Of a DNA stretch of 64,000 nt, positions 25,922-34,928 are shown piece by piece; the stretch's first letter is position 1, and each line of letters starts with the position of its first letter. Position numbers and translations under genes: made by a program. The notes under the pieces are model-generated. The model did no database searches and had not been told where the DNA came from. It saw only the letters and a list, made by a program, of their open reading frames with translations. Origin of the DNA: Neobacillus sp. DY30 (GTDB lineage Bacteria; Bacillota; Bacilli; Bacillales; Cytobacillaceae); the NCBI RefSeq assembly GCF_030123065.1, contig NZ_CP126093.1, forward strand, positions 4,160,001 through 4,224,000, given 5' to 3'.

Positions 25922-26922
25922 TAACAAATTCTCGGAAACATAGTCCCAGATAATCTATTCAACAACCGTTTTGATCCAAGTGGTGTTTCTAATAGTAATT
26001 GACCTTTCTGTTTTCCCGTTATTGAACCGATGACTGCTGCGTCCCTGCCTTCAGGAAATTCCCGGACGATATCTAGTACCTTATCTTTTTCATTAGCACC
26101 TACAATGATAACCGCTTTTCCTTCGTTTGCAAGATATAGCGGGTCAAAGCCTAATAGGTCACAGACTCCATGTACCTCTTTTTTAACAGGCAGATCGACT
26201 TCATTAATTTTCATGGTTAAATGAAAGTCTTCCGCAATTTCCACTAATGTTGTAGCCAGACCCCCTCGTGTCGGGTCCCGCATAATTCTTACTCCGTCTG
26301 TATGACGCAAGACTTCACCTAGCATCCTATTAAGAGAGGCACAATCACTATGAATTGGAACTGTAATTCCTAATTCTCCTCTTGCCGCCAGAACAGCAAT
26401 CCCATGGTCCCCAATGAAGCCAGTCACAATAATAGCGTCGCCTTCCTCAAAATCCAAAGTGCAGCCAATACCTGGTTCATACATTCCAATTCCTGTGGTA
26501 TTGATATAAACACCATCGGCACTGCCGCGTTCGACTACTTTTGTATCACCTGCAACAATCGCTACTCCGGTTTTCCTTGCTTCCTCAGCCATATCGGTAA
26601 CAATCCTTTTTAGATCAGCAATCGGGAAACCCTCTTCAATTACAAAACCACAGGTTAAAAATGCCGGTTTTGCCCCGCTGACAGCAAGGTCATTTACGGT
26701 GCCTGCTACTGCTAATTTGCCAATCGAGCCGCCAGGGAAAAAAATTGGCTTAATTACGAACGAATCCGTTGAAACGGCTATTTGTGGAGAAGTTATCGTG
26801 ATTTCTGCCGCATCAAACATCGCGGCTTTTCCGTCACCAAACGCTTCCACAAATACATCTCGAATTAAGCGGTGGCTTAGTTCTCCGCCATCACCATGCG
26901 CTAAACTAATATATTTCTCCAT
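25921..26922 (-). CDS. hypE: Hydrogenase maturation protein HypE
   Basis: HypE makes the cyanide ligand of the NiFe site: it dehydrates the carbamoylated C-terminal cysteine to a thiocyanate. The 333-residue protein has the AIRS/PurM-type ATP fold (GDGGELSHRLI near the start) and ends in the required PRIC sequence with its terminal cysteine. The start at 26922 (MEKYISLAHGDGG) has GGGAGAG upstream and overlaps the hypD stop. Last gene of the operon. Confidence 0.96.
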   Translation of the reverse strand: MEKYISLAHGDGGELSHRLIRDVFVEAFGDGKAAMFDAAEITITSPQIAVSTDSFVIKPIFFPGGSIGKLAVAGTVNDLAVSGAKPAFLTCGFVIEEGFPIADLKRIVTDMAEEARKTGVAIVAGDTKVVERGSADGVYINTTGIGMYEPGIGCTLDFEEGDAIIVTGFIGDHGIAVLAARGELGITVPIHSDCASLNRMLGEVLRHTDGVRIMRDPTRGGLATTLVEIAEDFHLTMKINEVDLPVKKEVHGVCDLLGFDPLYLANEGKAVIIVGANEKDKVLDIVREFPEGRDAAVIGSITGKQKGQLLLETPLGSKRLLNRLSGTMFPRIC

Positions 26923-28034
26923 TAGAAACTCTCCCTCATGTATTGATAGTAGGCTGAACAGCTTCCTTCTGCCGAAACCATACATGGTCCGATTGGATTC
27001 ATTGGATGGCAGGCTTTACCGAACAGCGAACAGTCTGTTGGGGAAATTAACCCGCGGATGACCTCGCCGCAGCGGCACTTGGTTTTACGAGGTTCTCCAA
27101 CATGAATGGTGAACCGTTTCTTAGCATTATACTGATCAAATTCTGGCTTTAAATCTAAACCGCTTTCAGGAATTACGCCAATTCCGCGCCATGCCTCATC
27201 ACATGGAATTAAGTATTTATCAAACCATTGATGGATCACTTGGTTCCCAGTTTTCGTAACAATCGCTGGATGGTTGTTTATGATTGCAACCTTATCTTTT
27301 AAAGCTAAATCAATCCCTTTGTATATCCCAGAAAGTAATTCGGCAGGTTCAAATCCGGTAATCACGCCGGAAATATTATATTCTTTTACTAAGTATTGAT
27401 AGGAATCTTCGCCGAGTACAATCGATACATGTCCCGGCAGTATAAATCCATCTAATTTTACTTCATCGGCATTCAGTAAGTAACGAAGCGCTGGCTCCAC
27501 TAACTTTGTCGTCATCCAAATTGAAAAGTTATTAATCCTGCGTTTTTCTGCCTCACCAACCATCAGTGTCAATATGGGTATGGTCGTTTCAAATCCGACC
27601 CCAAGAAAGATTACCTCTTTTTCAGGATTTTCTTCTGCGATTTTTACCGCGCCAACTGGTGAGTATAGGACCCGGATATCCTTGCCGTCAATCTTTGAAT
27701 CTAGTAATGTTTTATTGGATCCAGGCACCCTCATCATATCGCCAAATGTACAGATAATCCTATTTTCCCCTTCAGCCAAAGCAATCATCGCATCAATCGA
27801 ACGCTGATCAGTGACACAAACCGGACACCCTGGTCCAGAAATAAGGTTTACATCATCCTTTAAACATTGCTTTACACCAGATCGAGCCAAAGCCATTGTA
27901 TGGGAACCGCATACCTCCATAAATGCGGGCTTTCGGCCAAACTTCAACTGGAACTGTTGCGATTTATCAAGAACAGCTTGTACAAGCGGTTTACAGATTT
28001 CTGGATTACTAGATTGTTTCAAAATTTCGAGCAT
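26922..28034 (-). CDS. hypD: Hydrogenase maturation protein HypD
   Basis: HypD is the iron-sulfur scaffold on which Fe(CN)2CO is built with HypC. The 370-residue protein has the key motifs CGSHT, GPGCPVC, the FGDMMRVPGS loop and the C-terminal cysteine cluster CRCGEVIRG to FGKAC that holds the 4Fe-4S cluster. Its start overlaps the hypC end by 26 bases. Confidence 0.96.
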   Translation of the reverse strand: MLEILKQSSNPEICKPLVQAVLDKSQQFQLKFGRKPAFMEVCGSHTMALARSGVKQCLKDDVNLISGPGCPVCVTDQRSIDAMIALAEGENRIICTFGDMMRVPGSNKTLLDSKIDGKDIRVLYSPVGAVKIAEENPEKEVIFLGVGFETTIPILTLMVGEAEKRRINNFSIWMTTKLVEPALRYLLNADEVKLDGFILPGHVSIVLGEDSYQYLVKEYNISGVITGFEPAELLSGIYKGIDLALKDKVAIINNHPAIVTKTGNQVIHQWFDKYLIPCDEAWRGIGVIPESGLDLKPEFDQYNAKKRFTIHVGEPRKTKCRCGEVIRGLISPTDCSLFGKACHPMNPIGPCMVSAEGSCSAYYQYMRESF

Positions 28035-28242
28035 CGATTAGCTTCCTCCATTCAGCGACACTTTCTCGCGCGTACGTTTCGTCAACAATGCTCATCGCCT
28101 GTCCTGCGTGGACAATGACATAATCCCCTAGCACCACTTCCGGGACAAAGATTGTTCCTACTGTTGTCTGTGACCCCATCACATCAACAATCGCACTATA
28201 CTCCATCTTTTTAATTACTTTCGCTGGTACTCCAACACACAT
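28009..28242 (-). CDS. hypC: Hydrogenase assembly chaperone HypC
   Basis: A 77-residue HypC/HybG/HupF chaperone that carries the iron centre from HypD to the large-subunit precursor. The N-terminal MCVGVPAKV has the essential Cys2, and the GDYVIVHAGQAM segment is typical. It overlaps hypF by 28 bases. Confidence 0.95.
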   Translation of the reverse strand: MCVGVPAKVIKKMEYSAIVDVMGSQTTVGTIFVPEVVLGDYVIVHAGQAMSIVDETYARESVAEWRKLIDARNFETI

Positions 28243-30515
28243 GATTTAACACTCCTTTTTGCTGCGGCAACCACTAATTGCCCGTAGGATAGCCCTCCGT
28301 CATTACAAGGGACCTTTTCTGAAAAATAAACCCGAGCCTTTCTTTTTATTAATTCTGCACGAATTCGTTTTCGTAGATATCTGTTATGCATACTGCCTCC
28401 TGATAAAACAACGTTCCTGTTTCGAGCCGGGAACAATTGATCCATTGCGGTCATAACACCCTGTACTACACTTTCGTGGAACCTTCCGCTAATAGTTGCA
28501 GTATCTTTCCCTGCTAATACGTCCAATACTATTTCCTCTAGCATTCTTGTAAAATCAATCGTTACGATATCTTGATCAAGAATGCTAAAAGGGTAAGGTT
28601 CGTATATCCTATTTTCATCCGCCAACTCTGCCAATCGAATCGCGGCTTCACCCTCATAGCTTGATACTTTTGTAACTCCGCAGATGGCACTTACAGCATC
28701 AAACAATCGGCCGCATGTGCCCGCTTGTATGGTATTAATATTTTTTTCAATCATATTTTTTAGAATCGTAATCTCAGATGCTTTATCATTGAATATATCA
28801 TTGGCCAGCGCTTCTCCCTTATCACCTAAAAGCGAAATTAGCATAGCCGCCGCATTCCGCCATGGCTCGCGAATGCATTTTTCGCTGCCTGGAAGCGGGG
28901 TATATCTTAAATGCGCAATACGTTCAAACTCAGCACAATCTCCATAAAGGATTTCAAATCCCCAAATTTTTCCGTCTAGACCATATCCTGTACCATCAAG
29001 GATAATCCCAAATACTTTTCCTTCGATATAATGTTCATCGAGAATAGCAGCCATATGGGCATGGTGATGCTGGACCTCAATGATTTCCTTGAACTCGTAC
29101 TCTTTTACTAGCTTCTGAACATAATAGCCGGGATGTGCATCAATCACAGCCACTGACTTGGGTGTATCAACCCATTTTAAAAGATGGTCTAATTCCTGCC
29201 GGTAATGCTGGAGGGTTTCCACATTTTCTAAATCACCAATATGCGGTCCTACAAATATCTGCTCATTTCTGCCAATAGTAAATGTCGTTTTCTGCTGGCC
29301 GCCAAACGCCACAATCCCTGATACCTCGATAGTAGTCGAAAAAGGGTCTGGCACATATCCGCGTGACCTCCGTAAGAAATCGATTTGACCCTCTTGGATT
29401 TGTACAACAGAGTCATCAACAGAATGAAGAATTTCACGGTTATGAACTAGGTAGAAATCCGCAATTCCTTCTAAATAGTGAAACGCTTCCTCATCCTTGT
29501 ACAAAATCGGCATCCCTGAAGGATTTGCACTTGTCATTACGAGAGCCGTTAGCTCATGGTCAGCAAACAATAGATGATGAAGCGGTGAATACGGCAGCAT
29601 GATACCGATCGTCCTCATCCCAGGTGCTACTCCCTCCGCAAGCTGATAATGTTGATGTTTTTTCAATACAAGAATCGGTGATTCCGGACTTGTTAATATT
29701 TCCTCTTCCCTAATGCTAATCTGTGCGTGTTCACCTACTGTTTTAATGGAGGAAACCATCACTGCCAGTGGTCGAGTTGGCCTTCTCTTTCGTATTCTCA
29801 GCGCCATGACGGCTTGTTGATTTGTTGCATCGCAGGCAAGGTGATAACCGCCGATTCCTTTAATGGCAACAATCTTTCCTGTTTTTAAATATCTTATCGT
29901 TTCTTTAATCGGTTCCGCTGAAACTAGTTCTTTACCGCTCTGATCAAACAGCCTTACCTTCGGGCCGCATTTTGGACAGGCAATCGGCTGGGCATGATGG
30001 CGCCTGTTTGTTGGGTCCTCATACTCCATCCGGCAAGCTTCACACATCAAAAAGGATTTCATTGATGTAAACGGACGATCATAGGGCAGCTCTTCGATAA
30101 TCGTGTATCGCGGCCCGCATTGAGTACAGTTTATAAATGGATATTGGTAGCGGTAATCATTCGGATCATTCATTTCCTTTAGGCAATCCTTACAAACCGC
30201 AGAGTCAATCGGAATGACGAGCATTGATGTTCCGCTCCGCTCGCTTGGTATAATGGTAAAGTCATTTAATCCTAACGGTTCAGTGTCCAGTAAAAAAATC
30301 TCATTAATTTTTGATAATCTAGGAGCTTTATTTTTCAAGTCAGATAGAAAATGTTGAATCGCCATTGACTCTCCTTCAAGATGGATTTTAACTCCATCCA
30401 TATTATTTTGAACGGTGCCGTTCAATAGGTAGTTTTGAGCAAGCTGAAAAACAAATGGCCGGAACCCGACTCCTTGTACCCTTCCTCTGACTGAAACCTT
30501 TACAGCCGTATGCAT
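28215..30515 (-). CDS. hypF: Carbamoyltransferase HypF
   Basis: HypF turns carbamoyl phosphate into carbamoyl-AMP and loads it on HypE. The 766 residues are laid out as expected: acylphosphatase domain (GRVQGVGFRPFVFQ at 10-24), two zinc-finger pairs (CKDCLKEM/CTQCGPRY and CEACRMEY/CPKCGPKV), a YrdC-like domain (about 200-380) and a Kae1-like C-terminal domain with the metal-binding QHHHAHMA segment. It overlaps hypB by 16 bases. Confidence 0.96.
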   Translation of the reverse strand: MHTAVKVSVRGRVQGVGFRPFVFQLAQNYLLNGTVQNNMDGVKIHLEGESMAIQHFLSDLKNKAPRLSKINEIFLLDTEPLGLNDFTIIPSERSGTSMLVIPIDSAVCKDCLKEMNDPNDYRYQYPFINCTQCGPRYTIIEELPYDRPFTSMKSFLMCEACRMEYEDPTNRRHHAQPIACPKCGPKVRLFDQSGKELVSAEPIKETIRYLKTGKIVAIKGIGGYHLACDATNQQAVMALRIRKRRPTRPLAVMVSSIKTVGEHAQISIREEEILTSPESPILVLKKHQHYQLAEGVAPGMRTIGIMLPYSPLHHLLFADHELTALVMTSANPSGMPILYKDEEAFHYLEGIADFYLVHNREILHSVDDSVVQIQEGQIDFLRRSRGYVPDPFSTTIEVSGIVAFGGQQKTTFTIGRNEQIFVGPHIGDLENVETLQHYRQELDHLLKWVDTPKSVAVIDAHPGYYVQKLVKEYEFKEIIEVQHHHAHMAAILDEHYIEGKVFGIILDGTGYGLDGKIWGFEILYGDCAEFERIAHLRYTPLPGSEKCIREPWRNAAAMLISLLGDKGEALANDIFNDKASEITILKNMIEKNINTIQAGTCGRLFDAVSAICGVTKVSSYEGEAAIRLAELADENRIYEPYPFSILDQDIVTIDFTRMLEEIVLDVLAGKDTATISGRFHESVVQGVMTAMDQLFPARNRNVVLSGGSMHNRYLRKRIRAELIKRKARVYFSEKVPCNDGGLSYGQLVVAAAKRSVKSCVLEYQRK

Positions 30516-31159
30516 CGCTCGTAAGCCCCTTCAATCCAAGAGAACCATTCATGCAGTCCTTCCCTGGTTCGAGCAGATAAAGGCAGTAACGACGACTGAG
30601 GATTCATCTCAGATAAATCTCTCCGTGCTTCTTCCACATTGAAGTCTAAGTATGGCAGTAAGTCTATTTTATTTAACAGTACAAGTTCCGTACGCATGAA
30701 CATTTGCGGGTATTTTGGAATTTTATCATTCCCCTCTGGAACACTTAGGACGGCAACTTTATGATGCTGACCAAGGTCATATCCTGCCGGGCAGACAAGG
30801 TTCCCGACATTTTCAATAAAAAGAATATCCACTTCATCGAGGTCGAATTCATGAAGGGTTGCTGCGATCATTCTTGCATCGAGATGACAGCCTCCATGTG
30901 TATTAATTTGGACCGCTTTTGCCCCCATGGCACGAATTCGATCTGCATCTTTTTCGGTAGCTAAATCCCCCTCAATAACAGCAATCCGATACTTTCCGTA
31001 AAGTTCACGGACTGTTTCCTCAAGCAACGTAGTTTTACCTGCACCAGGAGAACTCATCAAATTAATAACTAAGGTTTTGGTGTCTGTGAACAACTCTCTA
31101 TTGAACTCCGCTGCTTTATTGTTATTTGTTAAAACATCCGTTCTTAATGCTATCTTCAT
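30500..31159 (-). CDS. hypB: Hydrogenase nickel-incorporation GTPase HypB
   Basis: HypB uses GTP to help insert nickel. The 219-residue protein has the P-loop SSPGAGKTTL at about 36-45, the metal-binding region between GDLAT and the GGCHLDA segment with Cys and His, and the G4 LNKIDLLPY. It lacks a His-rich nickel-storage N-terminus, so HypA would supply the nickel. The start overlaps the hypA stop by four bases. Confidence 0.96.
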   Translation of the reverse strand: MKIALRTDVLTNNNKAAEFNRELFTDTKTLVINLMSSPGAGKTTLLEETVRELYGKYRIAVIEGDLATEKDADRIRAMGAKAVQINTHGGCHLDARMIAATLHEFDLDEVDILFIENVGNLVCPAGYDLGQHHKVAVLSVPEGNDKIPKYPQMFMRTELVLLNKIDLLPYLDFNVEEARRDLSEMNPQSSLLPLSARTREGLHEWFSWIEGAYERCIRL

Positions 31160-31515
31160 TTGCCATGACTCCCTTCGTATGATAAAACTTGAAATGTTTC
31201 CCCAGCCAGTACCTTTCCAGATGGAACAAGACAGCTAGGACAAAGCGCGATTTTTAAATCCGGCCGGTATTCACTGCCGCAAAGAACACATACAGCCCTT
31301 GCCTCCTCTATAAGGATTACCAATTCGGCACCTTCTTCAAAGAGATGATGGTTCTGGTCGCGAAAGATATCGAAGGCCATTCTTAGCGCATCGGGCATAG
31401 CATTTGATATTTCGCCCACGATTAACTCTATCTTTTCAATTTTCCCTATCCCTCTCGCAGCAGCATCTTCATGAACTAGCTGAAGGATATCACCCATTAA
31501 GGCCATTTCATGCAT
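31156..31515 (-). CDS. hypA: Hydrogenase nickel chaperone HypA
   Basis: HypA (119 residues) starts with MHEMAL, so the nickel-binding His2 is intact. A zinc site formed by two CxxC pairs (CVLC and CPSC) is at about 75-95. The start at 31515 is chosen because only this gives His at position 2; GGTGA lies upstream. The start lies inside the 3' end of the preceding gene. Confidence 0.95.
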   Translation of the reverse strand: MHEMALMGDILQLVHEDAAARGIGKIEKIELIVGEISNAMPDALRMAFDIFRDQNHHLFEEGAELVILIEEARAVCVLCGSEYRPDLKIALCPSCLVPSGKVLAGETFQVLSYEGSHGK

Positions 31516-31939
31516 GAAAATCACCTTTTACAATACCAATTTGGTAGATTTGGTTTCTTTTCCTCAATGGCATTTGTGTTACTTGTAATTCACCAGTATT
31601 TGTCTTAAAATTGAATTCTTTTTGACAATTTAAACATTTTCCACTTGAATATAGTGCTGAAACAGTAATAATATGCGAACATACAGGACAAATTCCATTC
31701 CATGCCTGTATGTTCGTATCATGGTTTACAATAATAATCGCTTTGCCTTGAAAAAATTTCATTTCAAGATTGGTATTCATATCAAATACATTCATCAATG
31801 GAACCCAAGTAATGCCAAGTACCTTGTCAGCTGCGTTCTCAAACTTTTCTATATCATCTTTAATAAAAGGTTTATAGACTGACTTCACCGTTTGAAATAA
31901 GTCATTACCCATCTCTTTAAAGAAATCAAGCCGTTTCAT
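31508..31939 (-). CDS. Rieske-like hydrogenase-operon protein with four cysteines in place of Cys/His ligands
   Basis: A 143-residue protein between the hydrogenase protease gene and hypA. The C-terminal 85 residues read like a Rieske domain: QGKAIIIVNHDTNIQAW, then a first ligand loop CPVC (84-87), a second loop KCLNCQKEFNF (Cys102 and Cys105), a TNTGE turn, and a closing strand. In true Rieske proteins the loops are CxH and CxxH; here both are CxxC, as in rubredoxin or zinc ribbons. It could be an all-cysteine iron or zinc site on a Rieske fold. By position it may stand in for the rubredoxin-type HupI/HoxR accessory protein, or serve as an electron carrier. The fold is judged by eye. Confidence 0.65.
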   Translation of the reverse strand: MKRLDFFKEMGNDLFQTVKSVYKPFIKDDIEKFENAADKVLGITWVPLMNVFDMNTNLEMKFFQGKAIIIVNHDTNIQAWNGICPVCSHIITVSALYSSGKCLNCQKEFNFKTNTGELQVTQMPLRKRNQIYQIGIVKGDFHA

Positions 31940-32408
31940 ACGTACGTCTCCACGTATTCACTTGTTTAATCACCGCGTCTTTTAACTCTCCAAGCCTTTT
32001 TTGATTGTTTTCGGTTAATCCAATCCCCAATTCAAGTGAAGTTGGCTGCATTCCAAACATGACGATTTCGTTTGGATAGCGGTCCCTAAGCTTTGCAGCC
32101 ATCAGTACCTCTTGGAAACCAAGCTGATGAATCGACATCTTGATTCCAAAGTAAGCAGGAATTTCATCTCCAACTAAAGTAATGATTGTTCCAGGCTCCG
32201 CCCCTGCGTTAATCGCATCGATGATAATGAGGTTTTCCGCCTCCTCAACAGGACCTAGCAATCTCATCCCATCTGTTAATCCTTCAATAATTTCGATATT
32301 TTCACAGCCTTTTAGTTCATCTTCCAGCAAGGGCAAAAGGTGGATACCAACACCCTCATCCGTGAAGAGGGTGTTGCCAATACCTAAAATCGTAATTTTT
32401 TTAGTCAT
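31926..32408 (-). CDS. hyaD: [NiFe]-hydrogenase maturation endopeptidase
   Basis: HyaD/HupD-family protease (160 residues) that removes the C-terminal tail of the large subunit after nickel insertion. The metal ligands are visible: Glu in GIGNTLFTDEGVG near the N-terminus, Asp in IIDAINAG and His in SIHQLG. The ATG at 32408 or the one three bases upstream is the likely start, since the preceding GTG and TTG codons overlap the weak GGTG site. It overlaps the end of the cytochrome gene. Confidence 0.93.
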   Translation of the reverse strand: MTKKITILGIGNTLFTDEGVGIHLLPLLEDELKGCENIEIIEGLTDGMRLLGPVEEAENLIIIDAINAGAEPGTIITLVGDEIPAYFGIKMSIHQLGFQEVLMAAKLRDRYPNEIVMFGMQPTSLELGIGLTENNQKRLGELKDAVIKQVNTWRRTYETA

Positions 32409-33195
32409 CATTCTTTTCACCAACTGACTTTTTCGTTGTTGTTTTATATCCTGTTATCATTGATGAAATGGATCCATTTCGTTCTAAATAATCATCCCGG
32501 AAAGCCATATACACATGGATTAGCGTAAAAAGCATAAATCCCCAAGCAGTTAAGTGATGCCATGAGCGAACAGTAAAACTGTCACCCCCAAAAACATATG
32601 AAACCCAGACAAACAGATTACCCCAGAAAGAATCCAGCTGTGGTTCAAAATACATATAAAAGCCAGTCAGCATAACAATCCATGAACCAAGCCCGATGAA
32701 AACCCAATAGCTTAACTGAGCTAGCGGGTTGTGACCAACATAATGCGGCTTTTTATTTTTTAAAAATAAATAGAATTTGATCGTTTCAAATAATTCCTTC
32801 CAGAAAATCAATCTAATTGGATTAGAAGTGGCAAACTTATTTCCCATCGCCACCCAATACAAACGGAACATTAGATTTATTACAAAAATAAATGCTGCAA
32901 AAAAGTGAATATATCTCATCCAGCCCATTAAATTAGAATAATAGGCTTCTTCGGGAATGATTGCAGCTGTCATAGGCTGGCCAATATAGATACCCGTTCC
33001 CATTAATACAAAGATGGCCAGCATATTTAACCAGTGAAAAATCCTGATTGGCAGTTCCCACACATAGGCTCTTACTTCATTTTTTATTGGTTTATAAGCG
33101 AGCGGTCTTTCTGGGTGAAACGTATTCTCGCTGTTCAATTCCATTTTCATGTCAGGTGGATTCGGCCCGCGATTCGGTAATTTTGGTGCAGCCAT
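32401..33195 (-). CDS. hyaC: Ni/Fe-hydrogenase b-type cytochrome subunit
   Basis: Membrane di-haem cytochrome b (264 residues) that passes electrons from the small subunit to the quinone pool. Four hydrophobic helices are seen after a 45-residue cytoplasmic head. Likely haem histidines are in RIFHWLNM, RYIHFFAAF, SWHHLTAWGF and LIHVYMAF. It follows the large subunit gene by 11 bases, the usual order for group 1 membrane-bound uptake hydrogenases. Confidence 0.94.
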   Translation of the reverse strand: MAAPKLPNRGPNPPDMKMELNSENTFHPERPLAYKPIKNEVRAYVWELPIRIFHWLNMLAIFVLMGTGIYIGQPMTAAIIPEEAYYSNLMGWMRYIHFFAAFIFVINLMFRLYWVAMGNKFATSNPIRLIFWKELFETIKFYLFLKNKKPHYVGHNPLAQLSYWVFIGLGSWIVMLTGFYMYFEPQLDSFWGNLFVWVSYVFGGDSFTVRSWHHLTAWGFMLFTLIHVYMAFRDDYLERNGSISSMITGYKTTTKKSVGEKNDD

Positions 33196-33206
33196 TTATC
33201 TCACTC

Positions 33207-34928
33207 CTAACCTAAACGAATTTCAATCGTATTGTTCGTTTCCAAATCTGTTAGGTGAACAGCACATGCTAGGCACGGATCAAAAGAGTGAATTATCCGC
33301 ATAATTTCTAATGGCTGGTGTTTATCTGCCATTTGCGTGCCAATTAGTGCTGCTTCATACGCACCAATTTTGTTTTTGGCGTCGCGTGGTGAGGCATTCC
33401 ATGTCGACGGAACTACAGCCTGATAATTTTTCGTTATCCCATTTTCTATATCAATCCAATGTCCAAGTGCTCCGCGCGGTGCTTCCATCCAGCCCACACC
33501 TTGTGCTCGTTCCGGCCATGTGCTTGGCTCCCATTTACTTCTATCAAAGGTAACTTGGTTGCCACCCTTAATATTTTTCAAAAGTTTATCCATATCATCC
33601 CGCAGCCAGCCCGAAATGAGCACGGTTTCCAGTCCGCGTGCGACCGTTCGGCCCAATGCAGAATGCAATGCAGTGACCGGGAGTTCAAGCTTTTTTAAGG
33701 TTTCATCGACAATATTTACGATATCTTCCCTTCCCGACGCATAACCAACCATCATCCTTGCTAATGGGCCTGTTTCCATCGGATGACCCTTCCAGCGTGG
33801 TGCTTTCAGCCAGCTGTATTCTTTTTCAGTATCCAAAGTTTTAAATGGTGCTTTAGGGCCCGTGTAATCGAAGGTTGTTTCACCGTCAAAAGGATGTTTC
33901 CCTTTACCAGCTCGTTTACCGTCATAGGTGTACCAGGAATGATCAATAAATTCTTGAACGTGCTTTGGATCTTTTAAGTTAACGTCTAATACTTCATTCA
34001 GGTTGCCATTAAGGATGATACCTCTAGGCATCCGGTATAGTTTTGTATCATAAATATCCCCGGTTGAAAAATCGCCGTAGCAAAGATAATTGTTTATTCC
34101 GCCGCCATAAGTCCAGTCCTTGTAAAAGGACCCAATTGCGAGTAAATCCGGAATATAAACTTGATTAACAAACTGCTGAGCTTCATCAATTATCCTCGAA
34201 ACGTGCATTAGTCGTTCCGCATGGACACCGTTATCACTATCAATATCAAGCGGTGTTGCCATCCCACCCACCATATAGTGTGGATGAGGATTCTTACCGC
34301 CAAAGATGGTATGAATTTTTACAATTTCTTTTTGCCAATCTAATGCTTCTAAATAGTGCGCTACGGCAAGAAGATTCACTTCCGGTGGAAGCTTATAGGC
34401 TTTATGACCCCAATATCCATTAGCGAAAATTCCAAGTTGGCCGCTTGCCACTAACCTTTTTACTTTATTTTGTACATCGGTAAAATAACCCGGTGAAGAT
34501 TTTGGCCAGCTTGATATGGATTGTGCGATTCTAGATGTTTCTGCCGGATTTGCATTTGTCGCACTCACCACATCTACCCAATCTAATGCATGGAGGTGAT
34601 AGAAATGGACAACATGGTCATGAACAAATAGGGCTTCATTCATAATGTCGCGGATCAAATGTGCATTTCTTGGGATCTTTATTTGTAAGGCATCTTCAAC
34701 AGATCGAATCGATGCCAGCGCATGGACTGTTGTACAAACACCGCATATCCGTTGAACGTATGCCCAAACATCTCGGGGGTCACGATCCTTCACGATTAAT
34801 TCGAGCCCCCGTACAGATGTCCCAGAACTAAACGCGTCTTTAATGACACCGTTTTCATCAACATCTACCTCAACACGAAGGTGTCCCTCAATTCTGGTAA
34901 TAGGATCGACTACTATACGCTCACTCAT
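33207..34928 (-). CDS. hyaB: [NiFe]-hydrogenase large subunit
   Basis: Catalytic subunit for H2 oxidation, 573 residues. Nickel ligands are Cys62 and Cys65 in RICGVC and Cys552 and Cys555 in DPCLACAVH. The 15 residues after His558 are the tail that the maturation protease removes. The N-terminal RIEGHLR segment is typical of group 1 enzymes. The gene overlaps the small subunit gene by eight bases. The large subunit has no export signal and should be carried across the membrane with the Tat-tagged small subunit. Confidence 0.97.
   Translation of the reverse strand: MSERIVVDPITRIEGHLRVEVDVDENGVIKDAFSSGTSVRGLELIVKDRDPRDVWAYVQRICGVCTTVHALASIRSVEDALQIKIPRNAHLIRDIMNEALFVHDHVVHFYHLHALDWVDVVSATNANPAETSRIAQSISSWPKSSPGYFTDVQNKVKRLVASGQLGIFANGYWGHKAYKLPPEVNLLAVAHYLEALDWQKEIVKIHTIFGGKNPHPHYMVGGMATPLDIDSDNGVHAERLMHVSRIIDEAQQFVNQVYIPDLLAIGSFYKDWTYGGGINNYLCYGDFSTGDIYDTKLYRMPRGIILNGNLNEVLDVNLKDPKHVQEFIDHSWYTYDGKRAGKGKHPFDGETTFDYTGPKAPFKTLDTEKEYSWLKAPRWKGHPMETGPLARMMVGYASGREDIVNIVDETLKKLELPVTALHSALGRTVARGLETVLISGWLRDDMDKLLKNIKGGNQVTFDRSKWEPSTWPERAQGVGWMEAPRGALGHWIDIENGITKNYQAVVPSTWNASPRDAKNKIGAYEAALIGTQMADKHQPLEIMRIIHSFDPCLACAVHLTDLETNNTIEIRLG

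Noticed and set aside
27720-27731. CCAGGCACCCTC, like the GGTGCC repeat
   Set aside because: It lies inside hypD and encodes the conserved RVPGS loop, so it is coding coincidence.
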